Source: Sporosarcina psychrophila
Lineage (GTDB): Bacteria; Bacillota; Bacilli; Bacillales_A; Planococcaceae
Reading direction: 5' to 3'
Length of the DNA: 64,000 bases
NCBI RefSeq assembly: GCF_001590685.1
Contig: NZ_CP014616.1
Location: forward strand, 3,161,001-3,225,000
Positions within the stretch are counted from its first letter, which is position 1. Every line of letters begins with the position of its first letter. Positions 26,970-36,892 of this stretch are shown piece after piece. The notes beneath the pieces are model-generated. The model was not told the DNA's origin, searched no databases, and worked only from the letters and a program-made list of their open reading frames with translations. The position numbers were made by a program, and so were the translations under genes.

Positions 26970-28243
26970 TAATTAGCCTCCTTGCCCGATAACAGATAGA
27001 CGATTTCTAGTTTAATTTCAGATGCCATATTTTTAACATCTTCTTTTGTAACGGATTCCCAGCCAGCAATGATTGTATCTGCTGTGAAATTTTCATCCAG
27101 CTCTTTGTATTGATCAAATACTTCAATCTGTCCTCTTGCAGAATCAAACGCACTTTTAATACCGTTAGCAAGTAAGGCTTTTGTCTGTTCCATTTCAAGG
27201 TCTGTAATTTCACCTTGTTGAAGTGCAGTAAGTTGTTCACTAATAAGTTTCACGGCTTTTTCTTCCAGTTCAGCATCAATTCCCGCCATTACATAGAGAA
27301 GTCCATAATGCGAAGAATAGGAACTAGATGCGTAATACGCCATGCTTTCTTTTTCACGGACGTTAATGAAAAGCTTACTATGCGCAAAACCGCCGAAAAC
27401 TCCGTTTGTCATTTGCATTTTCGCATAATCAGGGTGACGGAATGTAACTGGAGTGGTGAAGCCTAAATGGAGTTTTCCTTGTTTCATGTCTTGTTTTTCG
27501 CGAACATGACGGACTTCCATTTCTTGAGTCGCCGTTTGTTGTGTAGCAGTTTGACGTTCATGCACTTTACGGCTATTGAATGTTAATAGTGACCTGATTT
27601 TTTCTGTCATTTCATCTTCGTCAATGTCACCGACAACGTAGATATCAATTTCATCTTCGTTTAGCATACTTTCGTATGCTGCAAATAGGTCTGCAGATGT
27701 AAGTGCATCTACACCCTCTTCCGTTCCATATGACGGTGCAGATGCGGCGCTATCGGGACGTAATAATTCAAGCATACGCTTTTGAGCATAACGTGTCTTG
27801 TCATCGTAAAGCGAACGAATTCGCTCTTTCACAGACCTTTTTTCACGGTTAACAACTGTTTCATCGAACTGTCCGTCCACGACATTCGGGTCAAAAATGA
27901 CTGTCTTGATCAAGCTTAGTACTTCTTCAAGCACGCCACCTTCAGATAGATATTCGTCATTTACACATTCAGCTGATAGAGACACGATATGCGTTTCTCC
28001 ACGTTTTCCAGCATCTGTGTACAATACTGTTCCGTATAATTCATCTAACGCATTGCGGAACTCAGTTTGTGACCGGTATCGACCGTTAGATTCTTCTAAA
28101 ATATTCGCCAATACTGCGCGAGGAGCCGATTTCTTTTCATCAAGAGCCGTTTTCCACTTGACCGAGAAATTGACAGTTTTGAACTGTTCTGACTTGCGGA
28201 TATATAATGTGACGCCCTCTTGTAGCTCAACTTTTTTGAACAT
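26969..28243 (-). CDS. ymfF: M16-family protein YmfF, zinc motif missing
   Basis: A 424-residue M16-fold protein in which the region aligned with HxxEH reads ANILEESNGR, so it should be catalytically inactive. The C-terminal half keeps the family's 'R/Y' domain signature (NVREKESMAYYASSSYSSHYG). It is co-translated with ymfH and likely its non-catalytic partner. It has its own candidate promoter downstream of the nupQ terminator. Confidence 0.88.
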   Translation of the reverse strand: MFKKVELQEGVTLYIRKSEQFKTVNFSVKWKTALDEKKSAPRAVLANILEESNGRYRSQTEFRNALDELYGTVLYTDAGKRGETHIVSLSAECVNDEYLSEGGVLEEVLSLIKTVIFDPNVVDGQFDETVVNREKRSVKERIRSLYDDKTRYAQKRMLELLRPDSAASAPSYGTEEGVDALTSADLFAAYESMLNEDEIDIYVVGDIDEDEMTEKIRSLLTFNSRKVHERQTATQQTATQEMEVRHVREKQDMKQGKLHLGFTTPVTFRHPDYAKMQMTNGVFGGFAHSKLFINVREKESMAYYASSSYSSHYGLLYVMAGIDAELEEKAVKLISEQLTALQQGEITDLEMEQTKALLANGIKSAFDSARGQIEVFDQYKELDENFTADTIIAGWESVTKEDVKNMASEIKLEIVYLLSGKEAN

Positions 28244-28285
28244 ATAAACACCTCTGTTTTAGTTAATATGCGGAATCCTCACTTC

Positions 28286-28315
28286 ACTATACATTCCATA
28301 AGTCAAAAGATGCAA
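28286..28315 (-). promoter_or_regulatory. Candidate promoter of ymfF-ymfH-ymfI
   Basis: Minus strand TTGCAT (28310-28315), 18 bp, TATAGT (28286-28291), about 40 bp before the ymfF ATG. Confidence 0.55.
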
Positions 28316-28367
28316 ATAAACTAGCGGATGCATCGTAACTTATATGAAATATCGTATGCTGAAGGCC

Positions 28368-28412
28368 CAAAAATGCCCCTAAGTCCAACGTAACAGACTA
28401 TCGGGGCATTTT
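28368..28412 (-). terminator. Terminator of nupQ
   Basis: Minus strand AAAATGCCCC, 23 nt loop, GGGGCATTTT then T. It marks the end of the nucleoside transporter operon. Confidence 0.85.
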
Positions 28413-28418
28413 CACTTT

Positions 28419-29378
28419 TTAACGATTTCCTTTGATATACGGTTGTCCACTCGCTTTTGGTGCATTTGCTCTTCCAATGAATCCTGCTAGCGCAAGAATG
28501 GTTAATGCATACGGCAAAATGTGGAAATAAACAGCCGGAACATTTTCCAAGTACGATATGCTTGATGAACTGATAGCAAGTGCTTGTGCGAACCCAAAGA
28601 ACAATGCAGCTCCCATTGCACCAATCGGATGCCATTTACCAAAGATCATTGCAGCAAGTGCCATGAATCCTTGTCCGTTAATTGTCGCATGACTGAAATC
28701 ATTCGTCATTGTTTGAGAATAGATAGCGCCACCAATACCAGCAAGACCACCTGAAATGATAACCGCAATATAGCGAATTTTAGTTACGTTGATGCCCATT
28801 GTATCAGCAGCCATCGGGTGTTCCCCAACCGACCTTAGACGAAGACCGAATGGTGTTTTATAAATGATGAACCAAGCTAAAAAAGCAAGGCCAATTGCCA
28901 ATATCGATGAACCATAAATCCCAGTGAAAAACATTGGTCCGATAACCGGAATGTCATGTAAAATTGGAACGTTGAAACGCGGAATGCTTTGTTGGATGAA
29001 ATCCGTCTGTCCTTTGTCAAAAATCATTTTTACAGAGAACAAAGCAATAGCAATCCCTAGCATGTTAATGGCAACCCCTGATACTACTTGGTCAGCACGG
29101 AATGTAATCGATGCGACCGCGTGCATAATGGAGAAGATTGCGGAAACAACCATTGCTACAAGTAAGGCAATCCATGGTGTCCAAGAGCCAAATGCATCTG
29201 CATAAGTTAGATTGAATATAATACCGATAAAAGCACCCATTACCATGAGTCCTTCAAGTCCAATGTTAACTACACCTGCACGTTCCGAGAACACGCCTCC
29301 GATTGCAGTGAAAATAAGAGGGGCAGCGTATGAAATGGATAACGGAATGATGAAATATACTATCTCTAGAAAACTCAT
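28419..29378 (-). CDS. nupQ: Nucleoside ABC transporter permease NupQ-like
   Basis: A 319-residue inner-membrane permease of the BPD_transp_2 (sugar/nucleoside branched) family with about nine helices. It has the characteristic GVFSERAGVVNIGLEGLM near residues 27-44 and GINVTKIRYIAVIISGGLAGIGGA in the second half. It works with NupP, NupO and the lipoprotein NupN to import nucleosides (guanosine in B. subtilis). Only one base separates it from nupP, and a terminator follows. Confidence 0.9.
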   Translation of the reverse strand: MSFLEIVYFIIPLSISYAAPLIFTAIGGVFSERAGVVNIGLEGLMVMGAFIGIIFNLTYADAFGSWTPWIALLVAMVVSAIFSIMHAVASITFRADQVVSGVAINMLGIAIALFSVKMIFDKGQTDFIQQSIPRFNVPILHDIPVIGPMFFTGIYGSSILAIGLAFLAWFIIYKTPFGLRLRSVGEHPMAADTMGINVTKIRYIAVIISGGLAGIGGAIYSQTMTNDFSHATINGQGFMALAAMIFGKWHPIGAMGAALFFGFAQALAISSSSISYLENVPAVYFHILPYALTILALAGFIGRANAPKASGQPYIKGNR

Positions 29379-29379
29379 A

Positions 29380-30426
29380 TCACTTTGCCTCCTTTTTCTT
29401 TTTCATCTTGCTAAGAAGAACTCGGATGATATAGCCCGATGCAACAAAGAATATGATAAGTGCGATTACAATTGAAACAATTTCAACTGGTACCCCTGCC
29501 TCATTCGGCATATTCCCGGCTCCATATTTTAACGAACCAAACAGGGAGGCCCCAAAAATAACACCTAGTGGCGTATTAGCACCTAGTAAGGCAACCGCGA
29601 TCCCGTCAAACCCAATTCCCGTAAACGCACTACGTGTCACTATGTTCCCAAATGTCCCAAGAGCTTCCATCGCTCCTCCAAGCCCTGCGAAAGCGCCAGA
29701 AACAACCATCGAAAGAATAATGTTCTTTTTCACATTCATTCCCGCATATTGAGATGCATGGTCGTTAAATCCGACCGATTTAAGCTCATAACCGGTTTTC
29801 GTTTTCTCCAAAATGAACCACATAACTGCAACCATTGCCAGTGCGACAAAGATTCCGTAATGTAAGGTTGAGAAATCAGTCAAGTTAGATAAGAAATCTG
29901 AACGTAGCGACGCCGTCTGGTGGATTTTCTCTGTCTTATATCCACCTTCAGAAACTGCTTTTATTAACGCATTTACTGTATGAAGTGCGATGTAGTTCAT
30001 CATTATTGTTACAATAACTTCGTGTACATGAAGTGTTGCTTTTAAAATACCTGGAATCAATCCCCACAGCGCTCCTGCTACTGCTGCCGCAATAAGGGCA
30101 AGTGGCAAGTGGATGAATATCGGTAATTCAAATGCCATGCCGACATATGCCGCTGCAAACCAGCCAACAATCAATTGTCCTTCGACCCCAATATTGAACA
30201 GCCCTGAGCGGAACGCAAATGCAACCGCAAGACCCGCTAGTATATAAGGGCTTATTTGCCTGATTGTTTCTCCGATTGAATACATATCCCCAAAGATTCC
30301 ATTCCATAACGCGATATAGCCAGCAACCGGATCGTATCCGCTGAACCACATTACGGCTGCTCCCACTAACAATCCCAAAATAATCGAGATGATGGGTACC
30401 AGTATATTTACAAACCTATTCGACAT
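29380..30426 (-). CDS. nupP: Nucleoside ABC transporter permease NupP-like
   Basis: A 348-residue permease, partner of NupQ. The signature AFRSGLFNIGVEGQLIVG and the second-half GMNVKKNIILSMVVSGAFAG are clear, with about nine hydrophobic helices. The first in-frame ATG (30436-30438) lies directly against AAGGTG, so the ATG at 30424-30426, 9 nt away, is chosen. It overlaps the nupO stop by 11 bp. Confidence 0.9.
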   Translation of the reverse strand: MSNRFVNILVPIISIILGLLVGAAVMWFSGYDPVAGYIALWNGIFGDMYSIGETIRQISPYILAGLAVAFAFRSGLFNIGVEGQLIVGWFAAAYVGMAFELPIFIHLPLALIAAAVAGALWGLIPGILKATLHVHEVIVTIMMNYIALHTVNALIKAVSEGGYKTEKIHQTASLRSDFLSNLTDFSTLHYGIFVALAMVAVMWFILEKTKTGYELKSVGFNDHASQYAGMNVKKNIILSMVVSGAFAGLGGAMEALGTFGNIVTRSAFTGIGFDGIAVALLGANTPLGVIFGASLFGSLKYGAGNMPNEAGVPVEIVSIVIALIIFFVASGYIIRVLLSKMKKKKEAK

Positions 30427-31972
30427 GGTTATCATCACCTTCTTTCAGCGTAACAGCGCCCTTGTCCCTGGAGTGTCCTGCCATGAGTAGGCCGAGTTGC
30501 TGCTCTGTTGTTTCGGTCGGAATAACTGTATCAACAATTTCTCCGTCGTAAATAACTGCAATACGGTCAGAAACATTCATGACCTCATCTAGTTCAAATG
30601 AAATAAGAAGAACTGCTTTGCCATTATCACGTTGTTCAATTAACTTTTTATGAATGAATTCAATTGCCCCGACATCAAGACCACGTGTTGGAAGTGCTGC
30701 AATCAGTAATTCCGGGTTACGATCTACTTCTCGTCCAATTATGAGTTTTTGCTGATTACCGCCTGAAAGCGAACGGACTAACTCTTGCTCACCTTGTGTC
30801 CGCACGTCAAACATGTCGATGATTTCTTTTGCTTTCTTAGATACGAGTTTATAATTCATAATGCCTTTTTTTGATAAAGGTTCTTTGTAATACGTTTGCA
30901 ACGCCACATTATAGCCAACAGTGAAATCGAGAACAAGGCCATGCTTATGACGGTCTTGCGGAATATGACCGAGACCGGATTCTGTTATTTCACGTGGTTT
31001 TTTCCCAGTTACATCCTTTGAATCTATGAAAATTTTTCCACTTTTCACTTTACGAAGACCCGCGATTGCCTCAATCAATTCTGACTGTCCATTGCCGTCA
31101 ATTCCCGCGATTCCTACGATTTCACCTTTACGAACGGATAGATTTAAACCTTTCACTTTCGGTATTCCGCGATAATCTTCAACAACTAGATTTTCTACTA
31201 GGAGAACTTCTTCGGCTGGATAGGACGGCCCTTTTTCCGTTTTAAATGTTACTTGACGACCTACCATCAATGTTGCTAGCTCTTCCGGATTTGTTTCTGA
31301 AGTAATAACTGTTCCAATCCCTTTACCTTTGCGGATAACCGTCACCCGATCGGAGACATCCATTATTTCCTGAAGTTTGTGTGTGATGATGATAATCGAT
31401 TTTCCTTCTTCAATCAGTTTCTTCATAATTGAAATTAATTCAGTGATTTCTTGCGGTGTCAAAGATGCAGTCGGTTCATCGAAAATAAGAATTTCTGCTC
31501 CACGATAAAGCGTTTTCAAAATTTCTACCCGCTGTTGCATACCGACCGATATATCTTCGATCTTTGCATAAGGATCTACATCAAGTCCATATAATTGCGA
31601 AATCTCGGCCACTTTTTTGGCAGCGTCTTTAACGTTGATCATGCCCATTTTTTTCGGTTCATTACCCAGAATAATATTTTCAGTGACAGTTAGATTTTCA
31701 ACAAGCATGAAATGTTGGTGAACCATTCCGATACCCAATCTGTTCGCGACGTTCGGATCTGTAATAGCCGTCGCTGTTCCTCGTACCCGAATCTCTCCAC
31801 CTTCAGGTTGATAAAGCCCAAACAGCACGTTCATTAACGTAGATTTCCCTGCCCCGTTCTCGCCTAATAAAGCATGGATTTCACCTTTTTTAAGCTGAAG
31901 CGTAATATCATCGTTCGCAACAAAATTACCGAACTCTTTTCGGATATTTAACATTTCAATAACATATTCCAC
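30416..31972 (-). CDS. nupO: Nucleoside ABC transporter ATPase NupO-like
   Basis: A 518-residue protein with two fused ABC domains. Domain 1 is intact: GENGAGKST, signature SVGMQQRVEIL, and Walker B LIFDEPTA. Domain 2 is degenerate, with Gln in place of the Walker A Lys (GNGQSE) and Ala-Leu-Pro in the Walker B tail, but keeps LSGGNQQK; this asymmetry is normal for the sugar/nucleoside RbsA/YufO group. The GTG at 31970-31972 after GAGGGAG is the likely start; a frame reaching 32035 has no ribosome site. Confidence 0.92.
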   Translation of the reverse strand: MEYVIEMLNIRKEFGNFVANDDITLQLKKGEIHALLGENGAGKSTLMNVLFGLYQPEGGEIRVRGTATAITDPNVANRLGIGMVHQHFMLVENLTVTENIILGNEPKKMGMINVKDAAKKVAEISQLYGLDVDPYAKIEDISVGMQQRVEILKTLYRGAEILIFDEPTASLTPQEITELISIMKKLIEEGKSIIIITHKLQEIMDVSDRVTVIRKGKGIGTVITSETNPEELATLMVGRQVTFKTEKGPSYPAEEVLLVENLVVEDYRGIPKVKGLNLSVRKGEIVGIAGIDGNGQSELIEAIAGLRKVKSGKIFIDSKDVTGKKPREITESGLGHIPQDRHKHGLVLDFTVGYNVALQTYYKEPLSKKGIMNYKLVSKKAKEIIDMFDVRTQGEQELVRSLSGGNQQKLIIGREVDRNPELLIAALPTRGLDVGAIEFIHKKLIEQRDNGKAVLLISFELDEVMNVSDRIAVIYDGEIVDTVIPTETTEQQLGLLMAGHSRDKGAVTLKEGDDNHVE

Positions 31973-32040
31973 TAGGTTCACTCCCTCGCGTCTGCGTATG
32001 TAAGAATCAATCACGCCTCGGTATGATAGCATCAAAGTTT

Positions 32041-32225
32041 TGAATTGAGTTTTTAACTCTCTGCAAAATCTGTGACATCCGTCGGAGGCTTTGGGTTACA
32101 ATTCAGCAGGGGTTTGAACCCCCGCTGAATTGTAGGCTTCGTTTGCATTCATCTCACCATTTATAGAAGTGGGAGACTTCTGTTGCTAACACTTCGCTTT
32201 CAGTACAAAAAATTTGCTGAATGAA
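32041..32225 (-). repeat. Mosaic intergenic repeat between nupN and nupO
   Basis: It includes AAAATCTGTGACATCCGTCG then GAGGCT (32065-32090), shared with 54735-54762. A strong hairpin, ACAATTCAGC...GCTGAATTGT with loop TTTGAAC, spans 32098-32133. A second hairpin, AGAAGTGGGAGACTTCT, lies at 32165-32181. No gene was found in 31973-32337 apart from terminator hairpins near the nupN end. Confidence 0.7.
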
Positions 32226-32239
32226 GTTAAATTAACAGA

Positions 32240-32272
32240 AGAAAAGAAACCTTGAACGGTATCTTTTCTTCT
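32240..32272 (-). terminator. Terminator after nupN
   Basis: Minus strand AAGAAAAGATACC, 6 nt loop, GGTTTCTTTTCTT. A second strong hairpin without a T-run (arms 15 bp) lies just upstream at 32290-32325. Together they probably give the substrate-binding protein more transcript than the transporter genes beyond. Confidence 0.7.
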
Positions 32273-32337
32273 AGTAATTTAAAGGAGAATCATGGAGACC
32301 GAAATAAATCGGCCTTCATGATTGCTTATTTCTTTTA

Positions 32338-33408
32338 TTATTTTTTAGCTCTGAATTCTGGAACTTCGATTTCACCGTCGGCAATTTGCTTAGTGAATTT
32401 TTCAACCTCGTCTAATACATCTTGTGGAATTGCTCCGTGCGAATCAGCAAGTGCAATACCATTGTCAGCAAGACCGAAAGTTGTTACTTCACCGCCAGGG
32501 AATTGACCTTTAGCAGCTAGATCTGCCGTGTTTTTAACTGCAATGTCAACACGTTTAAGCATTGAAGTCAATGTAATGTTATCGTCGCCTACTTTACCTT
32601 CATCGTACTGGTCAGAGTCAACGCCGATTACCCATACATATGCATCTGGATCTGCTTTTTTACGTTCTTTAGCTTCAGAGAATACACCATTACCAGAACC
32701 GCCGGCAGCGTGGAAAATAATATCTACGCCTGAAGTGTACATACGATTTGCTGTTGCTTTACCAAGTTCAGCTTTTGCAAAGTCGCCTGTGTACTGTACA
32801 TCCACTTTTATTTCAGGTTTCACTGCAGCAACACCTGCAAGGAATCCAGCTTCAAAACGTTCGATAACGGGAATTTCCATACCGCCAATAAAGCCGATTT
32901 TATCGGATTTTGTCATTCGAGCAGCTGCAACACCCGCAAGGAATGCACCTTCTTGCTCTTTGAACATAAGGCTTGCTACGTTAGGCAGATCAGAAACTTC
33001 GTCAACAAGCGCAAATTGATTGTCAGTACGCTGTGTTGCGATTTCTTCGATTGCATCTTTCATAAGGAAACCAATCCCGAAAATAAGGTCGAAGTCACGT
33101 TGGACAAGTTTGTTTAAGTTCGGTGCGTAATCGGCTGGTTCTTTAGACTGTAGATAGTCAAATCCACCATCCTTTTTTTCAAGATTATTCTCTTTGCCGT
33201 ATTCTTTAATTCCTGCCCAAGCAGATTGGTTGAACGATTTGTCGTCAACACCGCCTGTATCAGTTACCATTGCGATTGAAAAAGTATCTTCTTTCGAACC
33301 GTTTGTAGTACCTTCTTTGTCTTTCGCTTTATCCGTTCCGCATGCGCCAAGTAGTGTGCTTGCAGCTAGAACCATCGATAAAGCTAAACCAAATTTACGT
33401 TTGCCCAT
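32338..33408 (-). CDS. nupN: Nucleoside-binding lipoprotein NupN (BMP family)
   Basis: A 356-residue BMP/Med-family solute-binding lipoprotein, with signal peptide MGKRKFGLALSMVLAAST and lipobox LLGAC (Cys about residue 23). Mature-domain motifs VTDTGGVDDKSFNQSAW, DQYDEGKVGDDN and VIGVDSDQ are typical. It delivers nucleosides to NupO/P/Q. RBS AAGGGGG is good. It lies 48 bp after the GntR regulator ymfC, with a dyad between them, and is separated from nupO by repeats and terminators, a common way to overproduce the binding protein. Confidence 0.93.
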   Translation of the reverse strand: MGKRKFGLALSMVLAASTLLGACGTDKAKDKEGTTNGSKEDTFSIAMVTDTGGVDDKSFNQSAWAGIKEYGKENNLEKKDGGFDYLQSKEPADYAPNLNKLVQRDFDLIFGIGFLMKDAIEEIATQRTDNQFALVDEVSDLPNVASLMFKEQEGAFLAGVAAARMTKSDKIGFIGGMEIPVIERFEAGFLAGVAAVKPEIKVDVQYTGDFAKAELGKATANRMYTSGVDIIFHAAGGSGNGVFSEAKERKKADPDAYVWVIGVDSDQYDEGKVGDDNITLTSMLKRVDIAVKNTADLAAKGQFPGGEVTTFGLADNGIALADSHGAIPQDVLDEVEKFTKQIADGEIEVPEFRAKK

Positions 33409-33442
33409 TGTTGGAACCCCCTTGTTTTCTTCATATTAGTAG

Positions 33443-33456
33443 GACGTATTAACGTC
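33443..33456 (-). promoter_or_regulatory. Candidate GntR operator upstream of nupN
   Basis: Perfect dyad GACGT-ATTA-ACGTC between the ymfC stop and nupN. A related GATGTTAAACGTC lies upstream of ymfC (34217-34229). Assignment to YmfC is inference. Confidence 0.45.
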
Positions 33457-34185
33457 TTATACCCTTTTGCGTACTACGTGGAAGCTGAATTTATCAGCTC
33501 GAAAATAATTTTTCGAGTAGAGGACCATTTCGCCTTCCTCACTGTAATGATGTTGCCGGAGGACAAGGAGTGGAACGTCAATCCCACACCTCAGGATGGA
33601 CGATGCTTCATCATCGTATCCAACAGGTTCAATGTGCGCCACAGCTTGAACAATACGGATTGTACCTGACTTTTCGATTGCGTCGAATAGGGAATTATTC
33701 AATAACTCGTCCGTTCCAGACGAAAGATTTTTTGAAAGAACCTTATCAATACAATAGACGACCGGGTCGCCGTCCGCAGTCCTTACTCTTTTAATTGTAA
33801 CTAGACGCTCATCTTCACTACATCCGAACTTTGCGATACTTTCATCACATGGTATCGTCTCTAAAACGTCCATAAAAATCGTTCCTGGCTCCATCCCCGC
33901 ATCACGAATCATAGAAGAAACACTGGTTAAGTTTTCAATGCCAGATGAAAACAATGGTTTTGGTTTAACGAATGTTCCAACACCATGTTTACGGACAATG
34001 ACTTTATCCTCCTCTAATACACGAAGTGCTTCACGGAGTGTTGCACGGCTGACACCCAACGTACGAGCGAGTTCAAATTCCGAAGGGAACCGCTCATTCT
34101 CTTTGAATATTCCCGATTCAATGTCCTTTTTCAGACGTTCAATCACCTGGACATATAGATGCCTTTGGTCCGCCTTTACCATCAT
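33457..34185 (-). CDS. ymfC: GntR/HutC-family regulator YmfC
   Basis: A 242-residue transcription factor. An N-terminal winged helix (residues about 8-75, FPSEFELARTLGVSRATLREALRVLEEDKVIVRKHGVGTF in pieces) is joined to a UTRA ligand-binding domain. Here it stands directly upstream of the nup importer, so it may sense a nucleoside or related metabolite and control that operon; in B. subtilis ymfC is followed by other ymf genes instead. A TATAGT -10-like element and two dyads lie upstream. Confidence 0.88.
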   Translation of the reverse strand: MMVKADQRHLYVQVIERLKKDIESGIFKENERFPSEFELARTLGVSRATLREALRVLEEDKVIVRKHGVGTFVKPKPLFSSGIENLTSVSSMIRDAGMEPGTIFMDVLETIPCDESIAKFGCSEDERLVTIKRVRTADGDPVVYCIDKVLSKNLSSGTDELLNNSLFDAIEKSGTIRIVQAVAHIEPVGYDDEASSILRCGIDVPLLVLRQHHYSEEGEMVLYSKNYFRADKFSFHVVRKRV

Positions 34186-34202
34186 TACATCTCCCCCTCA
34201 AC

Positions 34203-34229
34203 GAGGTCAGACCTCTGATGTTAAACGTC
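34203..34229 (-). promoter_or_regulatory. Candidate autoregulatory dyads upstream of ymfC
   Basis: GAGGTC-A-GACCTC (34203-34215) is a perfect 6 bp inverted repeat. The adjoining GATGTTAAACGTC (34217-34229) resembles the dyad in front of nupN. Both lie within 45 bp of the ymfC start. Confidence 0.45.
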
Positions 34230-34349
34230 ACTACTAATCATCCATACTATATCACTTTCGTCATATAAAATAAACAATACTTCGAAAAATATTATCAATG
34301 TGTTCTTTTGATGTGCTCAAATATACCTATTCTGCCATTCTTTTCAGGA

Positions 34350-36683
34350 TTAAATATCCGTTTCGTCCTTACTCATTAGCACTTGACGCGGTTTACTGCC
34401 TTCAGGTGGTCCTACAATCCCCCGCATCTCCATCTGATCTACAATGCGTGCGGCTCTCGAATAGCCGACCCTGAAACGACGCTGCAATAAGGAGACGGAA
34501 GCTGTCTGCATGTCCGTCACAAGTTGAACTGCTTCATCGTAATAGTCATCCGTTTCTTCATGTGGTGCTACTTCTTCTATTTCTGTTGGAATCATTTCTT
34601 CTTGATATTGAGCTTTCTGCTGCTCAATAACAAAATCGACAACTGCCTCAACTTCTGCATCCGTCACGAACGCCCCTTGAATCCGGACCGGTTTTGCGAC
34701 ACCCGCCGGAAGGAACAGCATGTCCCCCCTACCAAGTAGTTTTTCCGCACCGCCGCCATCCAAAATTGTTCTTGAATCGATTGACGATGACACTGCAAAT
34801 GCAATCCTAGATGGGATGTTCGCTTTTATGATGCCCGTTATAACGTCAACACTCGGTCGTTGTGTAGCGATGATCAAGTGAATCCCAGCAGCACGGGCCA
34901 TTTGTGCAAGCCGTGTGATTGAATCTTCCACATCGCTGGAGGCGACCATCATGAGGTCCGCGAGCTCATCCACAATAACGACGATGTACGGCATGCGTGG
35001 ATGCTTTTCCTCATTCTCTTCGTTCCAGACTTCGATATGTTCATTGTATCCTTCAATATTTCTAGTTCCTGTGTGAGAAAACAATTCGTAACGTCTTTCC
35101 ATTTCAGAAACAACTTTCTTCAGTGCTTGAGATGCTTTCCGTGGATCCGTGACGACCGGGGCAAGCAAGTGTGGAACACCGTTATAGACATTGAGCTCAA
35201 CCATTTTAGGATCGATCATCATCATTTTCACTTCATGCGGTTTTGCACGCATTAAGATACTGACAATAATGCCGTTGATACATACACTTTTACCACTACC
35301 TGTTGAACCGGCAATCAGAACGTGCGGCATCTTATTCAATTCTGCCAGCATCGCCTGTCCTGTTACGTCACGCCCTAGTGAAATCATTAATTTTGAATCA
35401 GGACGATTATTCTCTTTTGCTTCAATGACTTCCCTCAGACTGACAACAGCAACCGAACTGTTTGGGACTTCGATACCGATTGCAGACTTCCCTGGAATCG
35501 GGGCTTCGATACGAATTCCACTTGCTGCTAGTGCAAGTGCTATGTCGTCAGCGAGGCTCACGATACGGCTTACTTTGACGCCCGTATCCGGTAACACTTC
35601 ATACTTCGTGACAGCCGGTCCAAGATGCACCTCAGTAACCTTCGCTTTCACGCCGAAACTAAGGAAAGTTCGTTCAAGTTTTTGCGCATTCGCCTGAATC
35701 GAATTGTACTCTTCCGATTGATCGATAATGGGCGTTTGTTTCAGTAATGACGGTGGAGGCAAGATGTAAGATTCATTCTCCTCTTCTCCTGTGACACCTG
35801 TGTAAGCATTGACTTCTACGGCAACTTCCTGTTGTTCTTGTAGTTGCCCTTCTTCTACAACTGCCGCCTGCTCGTCCTCAACAGGGTTATCCCTCCTTTC
35901 ACTAAAGGCCGAAATGATTGGTTGTGATACAACCTCTTCGATTTCCGGTTGGAGCGGAGGTAGATTTTGCACAGCTTGTTCATCAGCTGTATTAGCTTTT
36001 CTCTTCGAGCGAGTCGTTCTTGATTCGCTCGAAGATTTTTTAACTGCTGATCCTTTTTTGGGAATTGAATCTTTCATCGATTTAAGTAGTTTCGGGAAAT
36101 GTTCGGCTGCATATGGAACAAGCGCTTTGCCCGTTAAGAGAACAATACCGATTAAAAACAATAAAATACCTGCAACTGTTGCCCCAGCCGAGTCAAACAA
36201 CGAGTAGAACATGGCAAATAGAATTGCCCCCGTCATTCCTCCCCCGAGCGCTCCACTCCTTGATGTGATGCCATCATTTGTGATAAGCACTTTCCATGTT
36301 TCTTTAAGCGCCGAATTCGACATAAGAACACGGCTTTCATACAGTTCCTTGAACAAATGGACATGACTAAACAGAACAAAACTTGCCAGGATGAATAAAC
36401 ATCCTCCTACAACACGGTTTCTCCAACCGCCTACCTTCTGTTTTATCATGAACATAAGTGCCTGAACAATGAGCAAGAGTGGGATCGCAACATGCCAGTT
36501 ACCGAAAATAAATCTAGACAAAGAAGAGAGGCCTCTCCCAGCAATTCCGAATTCAAATATAATGATGATGGCAAGACCAATCATCACCAAGCCCATCACT
36601 TCATAGATCAACGGATGCAAATCGGATGACTTCTTTTTCTGCGCGGTTGATTTCTTTTTCTTCTTACTTGATTTTCTAGCCAT
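34350..36683 (-). CDS. spoIIIE: DNA translocase SpoIIIE/FtsK
   Basis: A 777-residue septal DNA pump that moves the chromosome into the forespore. A very basic N-terminus ([11 protein letters not shown]) precedes about four transmembrane helices (residues 25-170). Then come a Lys/Pro/Glu-rich linker, the RecA-like motor (Walker A GSTGSGKS, Walker [12 protein letters not shown]) and the gamma winged helix ([17 protein letters not shown]). Four membrane helices point to SpoIIIE rather than soluble SftA. The start ATG 36681-36683 follows AGGAGG at a long 12 nt spacing; no better start was seen. Confidence 0.95.
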   Translation of the reverse strand: MARKSSKKKKKSTAQKKKSSDLHPLIYEVMGLVMIGLAIIIIFEFGIAGRGLSSLSRFIFGNWHVAIPLLLIVQALMFMIKQKVGGWRNRVVGGCLFILASFVLFSHVHLFKELYESRVLMSNSALKETWKVLITNDGITSRSGALGGGMTGAILFAMFYSLFDSAGATVAGILLFLIGIVLLTGKALVPYAAEHFPKLLKSMKDSIPKKGSAVKKSSSESRTTRSKRKANTADEQAVQNLPPLQPEIEEVVSQPIISAFSERRDNPVEDEQAAVVEEGQLQEQQEVAVEVNAYTGVTGEEENESYILPPPSLLKQTPIIDQSEEYNSIQANAQKLERTFLSFGVKAKVTEVHLGPAVTKYEVLPDTGVKVSRIVSLADDIALALAASGIRIEAPIPGKSAIGIEVPNSSVAVVSLREVIEAKENNRPDSKLMISLGRDVTGQAMLAELNKMPHVLIAGSTGSGKSVCINGIIVSILMRAKPHEVKMMMIDPKMVELNVYNGVPHLLAPVVTDPRKASQALKKVVSEMERRYELFSHTGTRNIEGYNEHIEVWNEENEEKHPRMPYIVVIVDELADLMMVASSDVEDSITRLAQMARAAGIHLIIATQRPSVDVITGIIKANIPSRIAFAVSSSIDSRTILDGGGAEKLLGRGDMLFLPAGVAKPVRIQGAFVTDAEVEAVVDFVIEQQKAQYQEEMIPTEIEEVAPHEETDDYYDEAVQLVTDMQTASVSLLQRRFRVGYSRAARIVDQMEMRGIVGPPEGSKPRQVLMSKDETDI

Positions 36684-36704
36684 GTATTTATGGTACCTCC
36701 TTTT

Positions 36705-36748
36705 CAAAAAAAGGGTTTCCCGCCGGTCAGACGGCAAGGAAACCCTTT
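36705..36748 (-). terminator. Terminator of rnjB
   Basis: Minus strand AAAGGGTTTCC, 17 nt loop, GGAAACCCTTT, then a T-run. It isolates spoIIIE transcription from rnjB. Confidence 0.88.
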
Positions 36749-36892
36749 GTAGCATTATTATCGATTCTATATACTCTGAAATAAAGATTTCCTTCTACCC
36801 GTTTCCGCGCTCAGGGATGCCTTGTAAGGCACCTTTGCTCAGTTTATACAGGTGTGAAAGTATTCATATGTTCAATAAATATAGTTGTTGTA

